Assembly (NCBI GenBank): GCA_045635085.1 | Contig: JAZRBM010000013.1 | Coordinates: forward strand, 345,078-409,077 | From: Congzhengia sp045635085 | Lineage (GTDB): Bacteria; Bacillota; Clostridia; UBA1381; UBA9506 | Length of the DNA stretch: 64,000 nucleotides | Direction of reading: 5' to 3' | Shown: positions 35,512 through 42,544 of the stretch, one piece after another | Numbering within the stretch: position 1 is the first letter of the stretch | Layout of the letters: every line of letters begins with the position of its first letter | Position numbers and translations under genes: made by a program | The notes under the pieces: model-generated | Seen by the model: the letters and a program-made list of their open reading frames with translations, nothing else | The model's database searches: none | Told to the model about the DNA's origin: nothing

Positions 35512-36732
35512 TTATTTTATGAATGCTCTTAAAATTTTAATATACTTCTCAATCACATACTCCACATCTTCATCAGTCAGGCATGTATTAAGAGGCAAAG
35601 TAATCTCATTTACAAAGTGATTGTATGCATTAGGATAGTCCTTAATATCAAAACCAAGCTTTTTGTATGCTGTATGCATTGGCAAAGGTTTATAGTGCAC
35701 GTTACAGGCAACACCACACTCTGCCATTTTTGTAATAATTTCGTTTCTTTTATCTGCTGTAATACCCGGAATTCTTGTAATATAAAGGTGTCCTGAAGAA
35801 TTTGCGTTTTCTGTATAATGAGGCAGAGTTTCAACACCCAACGGTTTTAATGCTTCATCGTATCGTTGTATAATTTTTTTCCTTTTTTCAAGCAACTCGG
35901 GATAACGCCTCAGCTGCTTTAAACCGATAGCTGCTGCAATATCTGTCATATTGCATTTGTACCACGTGCCTACAATATCATATTCCCATGCTCCAAGCTT
36001 TGATTTAGCAAGAGCATCTTTTGACTGTCCGTGAAGTGAGAATAACTGGAGCTTGTTATAGACATCATTGTCATCTATGCCATCGATAGTCTTCCATGTC
36101 AGTGCTCCGCCTTCTGCAGTAGTAAGGTTTTTTACTGCATGAAAGCTAAAGCTTGAAAAATCTGCAATAGCACCTGCCATTTTCCCGTTGCGATTTGCAC
36201 CCAGCGAATGTGCTGTATCTGCCATAATTGCAACTCTGCCTAAAGCACTCTGGATCTCACCTCTTGGTTTAAAGAGGTTCTTTTTTCTTTCTACAATTTC
36301 ATATAACTTGTCATAATCACAGACCACGCCGCCTAAATCTACCGGGATTATTGCTTTGGTATTTTCTGTTATCGCATTCTCTACTGCAGAATAATCCATT
36401 TCAAAGCTATCCTTTTGCGTGTCGATCAGTACTATTTTTGCACCAACATGGTCAATAACTGAAGCAGATGCAGTGTATGTATACGCAGAAGTTATAACCT
36501 CATCTCCAGGTCCAATCTCCAAAAGGTGAAGCGCCATTTCTGCACAGGCAGTCTGTGAACTTAAGCACACACACATTTTAGTACCTAAATACTTTGCAAT
36601 ATTCTTTTCAAGTTCTTTTGTCCTTGGACCTGTCGTGATCCACCCCGAGCGAATGGCCTCTACAACCTCTTGAATTTCTTCATCCTGAATGTCCGGCGGA
36701 CTAAAAGGTATATTCCTTTTTTTGTCGTTCAT
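35512..36732 (-). CDS. DegT/DnrJ/EryC1-family sugar aminotransferase
   Basis: 406-residue PLP enzyme converting a nucleotide 4-keto-sugar to an amino-sugar (PglE/PseC-like). Seen: FSPPDIQDEEIQEVVEAIRSGW, TAYTYTASASVIDHVG, PVDLGG, and the PLP-lysine region SFHAVKNLTTAEGGAL. With the PglC-like transferase it suggests a bacillosamine-type first sugar; the 4,6-dehydratase needed for that is not in the window. First gene after the cluster promoter at 36811-36839. Confidence 0.93.
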   Translation of the reverse strand: MNDKKRNIPFSPPDIQDEEIQEVVEAIRSGWITTGPRTKELEKNIAKYLGTKMCVCLSSQTACAEMALHLLEIGPGDEVITSAYTYTASASVIDHVGAKIVLIDTQKDSFEMDYSAVENAITENTKAIIPVDLGGVVCDYDKLYEIVERKKNLFKPRGEIQSALGRVAIMADTAHSLGANRNGKMAGAIADFSSFSFHAVKNLTTAEGGALTWKTIDGIDDNDVYNKLQLFSLHGQSKDALAKSKLGAWEYDIVGTWYKCNMTDIAAAIGLKQLRRYPELLEKRKKIIQRYDEALKPLGVETLPHYTENANSSGHLYITRIPGITADKRNEIITKMAECGVACNVHYKPLPMHTAYKKLGFDIKDYPNAYNHFVNEITLPLNTCLTDEDVEYVIEKYIKILRAFIK

Positions 36733-36810
36733 AGTGAAAACCTTTCCCTTTTTTGTGTCAGATTTAAATATTTGCGTACAAAAAGGCAGTATATTATTTA
36801 TTTATAACAT

Positions 36811-36839
36811 ATTATAGCACAAAAAGACAAAATATTCAA
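36811..36839 (-). promoter_or_regulatory. Strong promoter of the polysaccharide cluster
   Basis: TTGAAT (36839-36834), 17-nt spacer ending TGC, TATAAT (36816-36811); about 80 nt before the DegT start. No other clear promoter or terminator was found until the end of the atp operon, so it may drive up to 20 kb. Confidence 0.85.
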
Positions 36840-36855
36840 GTGATTTTTATAAAAT

Positions 36856-36886
36856 AAGAGTCCGGTATTATAACTACCGGACTCTT
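36856..36886. terminator. Terminator between nadE and the polysaccharide cluster
   Basis: 12-bp perfect stem AAGAGTCCGGTA/TACCGGACTCTT (36856-36867 with 36875-36886), 7-nt loop, T-rich on both sides. Positioned to end nadE transcription on the minus strand just before the cluster promoter. Confidence 0.85.
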
Positions 36887-36939
36887 TTAAAAATAAGTTA
36901 ATATTTAATTTTATTTGAATTTAAAACTTTCTTTTTATC

Positions 36940-37671
36940 CTAAATTTCAGGCTCAAAAATCGGCATCATCGAAAGCTTAAAAAGATTATTTTTGTGCTTT
37001 GTGTCAATAATCTCCTTTGTCTTTTCATCGTCGATTTTTCCTTCTCTTATATACTTATCAAGCACCGCATAGGTAAAGCCAAGATTTTCTTCATCAGTTT
37101 TCCCGCAAAGACCATCAATAGGAACTTTATCTACCAAAACTTCTGGAAGTCCAAGTACCTTTCCTATCTCTTTTACCTCTGTCACAGTAAGCTTTGACAT
37201 AGGCGAAAAATCACCCGCAGCATCACCATAGCGTGTGGAATATCCTACCCAATCTTCAGACAAATTACACGTGTTTACTACTCTGCCATTGTTGCTCTGC
37301 GAAACTGCATAAAGTGTCGTCATACGAACTCTTGGCGGGATATTGATTTTTGTCTGATTGGAAATCTCAATTTCTCTTGGCATACTTTCTATAATTTTAT
37401 CTACAGCATCCTTTATATTTATAACATAGTGCTTTATTCCCAGATGTGAGACTAAAAGATTCGCCATATCGATATCTTGCTGAATACCGCAGGGCATCAA
37501 AACACCTATTACGCGTTCACGTCCTAATGCTTCTACGCAAAGAGCCGCTGCAACAGACGAGTCCTTACCGCCTGATATTCCGACTATCGCATTACAGTCT
37601 TTACCGTTTTTTTCAAAGAAATCTTTAATCCAATTAACACAATCGTTTTTTACTTTTATTGCGTCAAACAT
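36940..37671 (-). CDS. nadE: NH3-dependent NAD+ synthetase
   Basis: 243-residue enzyme forming NAD from deamido-NAD, ATP and ammonia. The ATP-pyrophosphatase P-loop GISGGKDSSVAAAL, TTLYAVSQSNNGRVVNTCNL-type segment (seen as landmark) and SEDWVGYSTRYGDAAGDFSP are intact; there is no glutaminase domain, so ammonia is the nitrogen donor. ATG at 37671 has GGAG upstream; a start at 37689 is less supported. Follows the AEC transporter by 21 nt. Confidence 0.95.
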   Translation of the reverse strand: MFDAIKVKNDCVNWIKDFFEKNGKDCNAIVGISGGKDSSVAAALCVEALGRERVIGVLMPCGIQQDIDMANLLVSHLGIKHYVINIKDAVDKIIESMPREIEISNQTKINIPPRVRMTTLYAVSQSNNGRVVNTCNLSEDWVGYSTRYGDAAGDFSPMSKLTVTEVKEIGKVLGLPEVLVDKVPIDGLCGKTDEENLGFTYAVLDKYIREGKIDDEKTKEIIDTKHKNNLFKLSMMPIFEPEI

Positions 37672-37692
37672 AATTTTATCTCCAAACATTCA

Positions 37693-38610
37693 TCATATCA
37701 TCATTGAAACAGCAACTACTACCGGCATTGTTATAATTGATAACAGTGTAGTTAACGACACCATTGCTGCAGAGCCTGCTGTGTCTCCGTCAAATTTTTC
37801 ACAAAACATAGTAGTAACGGCTGCACAAGGCGCAGAAGCCGCTATAATACATGCTACAGCCAGAGTACCTCTGATATTGAGCAGATAAAATGCCAAAATC
37901 ATCAGAACCGGTGATACTATAAGCCTTAGTATTATTGTTATATATGAGTTTAACCCTTTTACTCTGATACTTGCATTTGCCAGATGATAGCCGACTATAA
38001 CCATAGGAACAGGGGTATTGAGGTATGCCAAAAACCTTATAGGTTCACTTATTACAAAAGGAATTTTAATCGAAAATATGAATATCACTATTCCTATTAA
38101 AGAGCCTGTCACTCCGGGATTAACCAGAATTTTTCTTACAGAAATATTCTTTATATCACGGCTCATTTCAATTACACCATATGTCCATAGCATAATCTGA
38201 AAAATCACGACATAAGTCGCGCCATAAAAAACACCCTCTTCGCCCAGCAAAGCACTCTGCAGAGGCAGAGACATATATCCACAATTAGAAAAAACAGATG
38301 CAAAAATAAGTGTTTTTTCTTTTCTTTTGTCCTTGTCATGTATCAACATATGCGAAATTAAAATATTTGATGCAAATGATAAAATCGCTGCTACCGAGGT
38401 AATTAAAAGCCCAACAAGCATCTCTTTATCAAAGTCGCGCTGATATGAATTTATCAACACGCAAGGCGTCACGATATACAAAATGAAATTTGTCATATCA
38501 CGTGAACCCAGGTCAGTGATCAGCTTTGTCTTATTGGCAACAAACCCGACTCCTATCAGGATGAACAATATTAGCACATAAGTGCCTACTGTTAAAAAAT
38601 TTTCAATCAT
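37693..38610 (-). CDS. AEC (auxin efflux carrier) family transporter
   Basis: 305 residues with about ten membrane helices and the family pattern TNFILYIVTPCVLINSYQRDF early and ASAPCAAVTTMFCEKFDGD late. Bacterial AEC members carry organic acids such as malate or malonate; the substrate here is unknown. Same direction as nadE and putP; no terminator separates it from either. Confidence 0.88.
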   Translation of the reverse strand: MIENFLTVGTYVLILFILIGVGFVANKTKLITDLGSRDMTNFILYIVTPCVLINSYQRDFDKEMLVGLLITSVAAILSFASNILISHMLIHDKDKRKEKTLIFASVFSNCGYMSLPLQSALLGEEGVFYGATYVVIFQIMLWTYGVIEMSRDIKNISVRKILVNPGVTGSLIGIVIFIFSIKIPFVISEPIRFLAYLNTPVPMVIVGYHLANASIRVKGLNSYITIILRLIVSPVLMILAFYLLNIRGTLAVACIIAASAPCAAVTTMFCEKFDGDTAGSAAMVSLTTLLSIITMPVVVAVSMMI

Positions 38611-38725
38611 ATAAGTTCCCTTTTCAAATTCTAAATGTGATTACCAGCTATCTAATATGATTTCCTTTTTTCCTCGTTTTTACTCAAAACGCAAACAAGG
38701 ATTATTAAAATGTACTAATTTGTTA

Positions 38726-40294
38726 TCATTCGCAAGCATTTGCCTTCACGTATTCAAATTCTTCCTGAACTTCTACAGATGGGGCTTTTGTCAACAAAGA
38801 TACTACAACTATACATATTGCAGAGAAGATAAATGCAGGTAATAACTCATAAATCGCAAATGCTCCACCGAGCTTGGAAATTACAAGTTTCCATACAAAT
38901 ACCATAGCTGCACCGCCTACCATACCGGCAATAGCACCTGCTCTGTTGGTTCTCTTCCAGAACAATGAGAACAGCATAATAGGACCAAATGTAGCACCAA
39001 ATCCAGCCCAAGCAAATGAAACTATTTTAAAGATAACACTGTTTTCATCAAGTGCGATAAATGCAGCTATTGCAGCAATAATTAAAAGTGTTATTCTTGA
39101 CATATTCATAACCTGCTTATCAGTAGCGTTTTTCTTAAATACGCCCTGATATACATTTTTAGCAAAAGCAGACGCTGCAATCAATAAATATGAGTCAGAT
39201 GAGCTGATTGTTGCAGCTAAAATTCCAGCCATTACAAATCCTGCCAAAATAGCCGGCAGTGAACTTGTTGCAAGTGTGATAAATATATTTTCAGCATCAG
39301 AACCAGTTAAATGCATAGTCGGATATAACAGTCTTCCTAAAATACCGATAAACACAGCTACGCCTAAAGAAATGATTACCCAAACCATTGCAATTCTTCT
39401 TGACGCCTTTAACTCTTTTTCTTTTCTGATTGCCATAAATCTTAAAAGAACCTGTGGCATACCAAAATATCCAAGGCCCCAAGCCATCATTGAACAAATC
39501 TTAAGCCAACCATACTCAGACGCCGCACCAAAGACAGGCTTTCCTGCCTCAACGAGCTGTTTTCCGTCTTCTCCTAAGGTTGGGGTCGCAAGACCAAAAA
39601 AGTCCATAAAGCCTTCGATCTGACTTGCATTTTCTATAACTGCAGAAATGCCGCCGGCTTTAATTGTATTTATGATAACAATTACTGTCAAAGCTAAAAT
39701 CATAACTATACCCTGCATAAAATCAGATGCACTTTCTGCCAAAAATCCGCCAATGATTGTATATATAAGCACAAACAGCGCACCAACAATCATCATTGAA
39801 ATGTAAGGTGTTCCAAACAGTTGTGAAAAGAGCTTACCACATGTAACAAAGCAACTAGCTGCATATACTGTAAAGAATACAAGAATAAACACTGCTGTTA
39901 ATGTCATAATAACTTTCTTTTTTTCATGGAATCTGTTTGAGAAAAAATCAGGCAATGTAATAGAGTTATTTGCCTTTATACTATATCTTCTCAATCTTTT
40001 TGAAACAATCAGCCAGTTAAAATATGTACCGATTGCAAGACCGATCGCAGTCCAGGCTGCATCAGCCAGTCCGCACCAATAAGCAACGCCGGGAAGTCCC
40101 ATAAGAAGCCATCCGCTCATATCAGATGCCTCTGCGCTCATTGCTGTAACCCATGGACCTAAAGAACGTCCGCCTAAAAAATAATTTTCTGAGCTTTTAT
40201 TTGCCTGTTTTGCAAATACCAATCCGATTATTATGACAACTGCCATATAAATTGCCATAGAAATCAGAATTTGAATTGTATTATTCATAAACAA
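38726..40294 (-). CDS. putP: Sodium/proline symporter PutP
   Basis: 522-residue SSS-family symporter with 13 membrane helices. PutP landmarks: ENYFLGGRSLGPWVTAMSAEASDMSGWLLMG region (Na+ site), and SSSDSYLLIAASAFAKNVYQ in the later Na+-binding helix. It imports proline with sodium, in keeping with the predicted sodium-based energetics of the ATP synthase. Promoter at 40346-40374. Confidence 0.93.
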   Translation of the reverse strand: MFMNNTIQILISMAIYMAVVIIIGLVFAKQANKSSENYFLGGRSLGPWVTAMSAEASDMSGWLLMGLPGVAYWCGLADAAWTAIGLAIGTYFNWLIVSKRLRRYSIKANNSITLPDFFSNRFHEKKKVIMTLTAVFILVFFTVYAASCFVTCGKLFSQLFGTPYISMMIVGALFVLIYTIIGGFLAESASDFMQGIVMILALTVIVIINTIKAGGISAVIENASQIEGFMDFFGLATPTLGEDGKQLVEAGKPVFGAASEYGWLKICSMMAWGLGYFGMPQVLLRFMAIRKEKELKASRRIAMVWVIISLGVAVFIGILGRLLYPTMHLTGSDAENIFITLATSSLPAILAGFVMAGILAATISSSDSYLLIAASAFAKNVYQGVFKKNATDKQVMNMSRITLLIIAAIAAFIALDENSVIFKIVSFAWAGFGATFGPIMLFSLFWKRTNRAGAIAGMVGGAAMVFVWKLVISKLGGAFAIYELLPAFIFSAICIVVVSLLTKAPSVEVQEEFEYVKANACE

Positions 40295-40345
40295 TTCTCT
40301 CCTATATCTTTTTATTTTTTTACATTTTATAAAAAATATGGGTAG

Positions 40346-40374
40346 ATTATATCACATCCTGTATTAAAAATCAA
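40346..40374 (-). promoter_or_regulatory. putP: Promoter of putP
   Basis: TTGATT (40374-40369), 17-nt spacer ending TGA (extended -10), TATAAT (40351-40346), about 50 nt before the start codon. Confidence 0.85.
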
Positions 40375-40410
40375 GTTATGTTTGCTTTTTTAAGTATATT
40401 TAGCATTAAA

Positions 40411-40513
40411 ACTATAAAAGCAAAAGACCGACTGATTTTATCAGCCGGTCTTTTGCTTCGTTCCTTTTTATTCAAAAGGAGGGAAAATGAAAAAAGTTTG
40501 TGTTTGTTGTGGT
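40411..40513 (-). ncRNA. Candidate small RNA carrying an anti-Shine-Dalgarno sequence
   Basis: A predicted transcript of about 100 nt: promoter TTGAAA-17-TATTAT at 40520-40548, an unstructured 5' part containing TTTTCCCTCCTTTTG (40488-40474), and a 3' hairpin (40458-40441 with 40435-40418) whose only non-Watson-Crick pair is a G.U on this strand and an A.C mismatch on the other. The U-run after the stem is short (UUUUAUAG). CCUCCUUU matches the tail of 16S rRNA and would pair with AGGAGG ribosome sites. On the opposite strand the same bases read as AAAGGAGGGAAAATG plus a 27-codon ORF (40487-40570), which I regard as a mirror image. Fills most of the 314-nt gap between putP and cdaR. Confidence 0.4.
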
Positions 40514-40519
40514 ATAACT

Positions 40520-40548
40520 ATAATACCACATTTTTTAACATTTTTCAA
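40520..40548 (-). promoter_or_regulatory. Promoter with overlapping operator-like palindrome
   Basis: TTGAAA (40548-40543), 17-nt spacer, TATTAT (40525-40520). The palindrome TGTGGTAT-N7-ATACCACA (40508-40515 with 40523-40530) covers the -10 box, as a repressor site would. The palindrome followed by TTTTTT on the plus strand could instead be a terminator for an unknown plus-strand transcript. Confidence 0.5.
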
Positions 40549-40608
40549 TCCACTAATTAGACAAAGATAACAAAATGATATATTTATTTTTGTGTATTTT
40601 TTACAATT

Positions 40609-41529
40609 TTACTCTTTCGTTACCATTTTAAGCTTTAATTTGATTTTTTCTCCATCTAACGACATAACTCCTTCAGGCAATTCGAGGCTAACCTCCACTT
40701 CACCGTTTTTACTTATCATACCATGCGTTATTTTCGATGTAGTAACTTTTTCTATTTTTTCTATTATGTCTGCTGCCCCGGCAATTTCTACGCTTTTTAT
40801 TGATGTATCATCAAGTACATAATCCACATTTTCAGCAAAAACAGCTTCAATATCTACTGTTTTTTTCTTAGAAATCGTACAGTGAACATCTACAACGTCT
40901 TTTTCTAAAGTAATATACGGAGTGTTAAAAACCTCGCCCGACGTTCCTATAAAGCTGATAGGTGCATCAGTAGTGGTTATATCCTCACTCTTTCCACCTA
41001 CATCTACATCTGCCGCTAAAGCTTCAATAGTGTTAACGATTGATTTAGGACCCTTAATTTTGATTTTTTCAGGTGTAACCTTGTAATCGCTCACACAGTA
41101 GCCTGATTTAGGCTTGCCTATCTGGTTTATCAAAACTTCTTTTTGTGCTACAACTACTTCATCGACTGTCACAATAACCTGTTTTGGGTTTTGTTCTAAC
41201 AATTCTATGCTTCCATAAGGTAGGATTACGTCTATATTTACTTTGTGCGTTCCGATGGAGTCAATCTGTGAAACATCAACTACTGCTGCAATATCTTCTT
41301 TCTTTATGTTAGAGATATGCTTTCTTTGTCCTTTAACCTTTAAATCAATCTGGACCTCTTTGTCGTTTGTCAATGTAAGTCCGCGCTGCTCCAGTTCATT
41401 TTTAGTAAACTGCACCGGAACATCTTTGATATTTTTTTCAATCTCCGGATTTTGCACCTGAATTATGTAAAACCACATAAAGATTGCAAACAGGAGCGAT
41501 ATGATTTTGGTTGAAATATCTTTTCTCAT
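40609..41529 (-). CDS. cdaR: CdaR/YbbR-domain regulator of diadenylate cyclase
   Basis: 306 residues: N-terminal membrane helix (KIISLLFAIFMWFYIIQVQNP, landmark at 7-27) and three to four YbbR repeats outside the membrane (e.g. KDVPVQFTKNELEQRGLTL, VTPEKIKIKGPKSIV). CdaR binds and modulates CdaA at the membrane. Starts inside the last codons of cdaA (ATGA overlap), the standard cdaA-cdaR arrangement; glmM is not next to it here. Confidence 0.93.
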   Translation of the reverse strand: MRKDISTKIISLLFAIFMWFYIIQVQNPEIEKNIKDVPVQFTKNELEQRGLTLTNDKEVQIDLKVKGQRKHISNIKKEDIAAVVDVSQIDSIGTHKVNIDVILPYGSIELLEQNPKQVIVTVDEVVVAQKEVLINQIGKPKSGYCVSDYKVTPEKIKIKGPKSIVNTIEALAADVDVGGKSEDITTTDAPISFIGTSGEVFNTPYITLEKDVVDVHCTISKKKTVDIEAVFAENVDYVLDDTSIKSVEIAGAADIIEKIEKVTTSKITHGMISKNGEVEVSLELPEGVMSLDGEKIKLKLKMVTKE

Positions 41530-42437
41530 TGTTCATTCTCCTGTTCTTTTTCATTATTGTTATCTTTTGTATTTTTCTTATCTACGATTTTTTTGAACTT
41601 GTCCGTCTTGTTTTTTATAAAATCTACGTTCTTTTTAACGTTTTCTGCAACATCTTCTTTTGGCTTTAAAAGCTTTGTTAAAAGATCGTTAAGATTTGTC
41701 ATAGACAGGTCTCTTACCATATTTCCCTTATGCATAACTGAGATTTTACCTGTTTCCTCCGAAACAACTAAACTTACACAATCAGCTTGTTCTGAAATAC
41801 CAAGAGCAGCCCTATGCCTTGTTCCACAATCCTTACTTAAGTCTTTATTTGAAGAAAGAGGCAAAACACACGATGCTTTGTAAATTTTTGAATTTTTAAT
41901 AATTACCGCACCATCGTGAAGAGGCGTATTATGAACAAAGATATTTTCTATAAGTTCGCTGGAAACATCAGCATTAATAAGTGTTCCGCCTGTTAATAAA
42001 TCGTCCAGGAGTGCCTCTTTTTCAAAAACAATAAGCGCACCGGTTCTTGTCTTTGACATATTTTCTGATGCTCTTAAAATTTCTAAAATTATATCTGAAT
42101 AATCTAAATCATTAGTAGAAAACCACTTGCCAAACTTACTTCTTCCCACGTGCTCCAGCGCACGTCGCAATTCGGGTTGGAAAATAATAATCAGCGCTAT
42201 AAAACCAATTTGAATTAAATTGCCCAGAAAAAAGCTTATCATATTCAGCTGAAGCCAATCAGCCAGGTATGTAACTACAAGAAAAATTCCTATACCTTTA
42301 ATGAGCTGGGCTGCACGGGTTTTGCGAAAACCTTTTATTATTGCGTATATAACAACTGCTACAATCAATATATCAATTACGTCAGAAATCCTTATAGTCG
42401 CCAAAAACGGCATCACTTTATCTTGAAAAAAAGCCAC
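41526..42437 (-). CDS. cdaA: Diadenylate cyclase CdaA
   Basis: 303-residue membrane enzyme making c-di-AMP from two ATP, controlling potassium and osmolyte balance and cell-wall stability. Three N-terminal helices are followed by the DAC domain with LHDGAVIIKNSKI (DGA) and TRHRAALGISEQ (RHR) motifs. The C-terminus has a Lys/Asn/Glu-rich tail (KKNTKDNNNEKEQENEQ) beyond the usual end of the family. Confidence 0.95.
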   Translation of the reverse strand: MAFFQDKVMPFLATIRISDVIDILIVAVVIYAIIKGFRKTRAAQLIKGIGIFLVVTYLADWLQLNMISFFLGNLIQIGFIALIIIFQPELRRALEHVGRSKFGKWFSTNDLDYSDIILEILRASENMSKTRTGALIVFEKEALLDDLLTGGTLINADVSSELIENIFVHNTPLHDGAVIIKNSKIYKASCVLPLSSNKDLSKDCGTRHRAALGISEQADCVSLVVSEETGKISVMHKGNMVRDLSMTNLNDLLTKLLKPKEDVAENVKKNVDFIKNKTDKFKKIVDKKNTKDNNNEKEQENEQ

Positions 42438-42519
42438 CTACCATACCTCCTATTCTATGTTATTAAATATTTTATCACACTTTTTATATTTTTTCAATTT
42501 CTTTTGATCAAAAAAAATA

Positions 42520-42544
42520 AAAAAGTGGCACTTTGCCACTTTTT
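42520..42544. terminator. Terminator downstream of the MATE-nitroreductase gene
   Basis: 11-bp stem AAAAAGTGGCA/TGCCACTTTTT (42520-42530 with 42534-42544), loop CTT, A-rich on the left (T-tract on the minus strand). It overlaps the MATE fusion stop codon. Confidence 0.85.
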
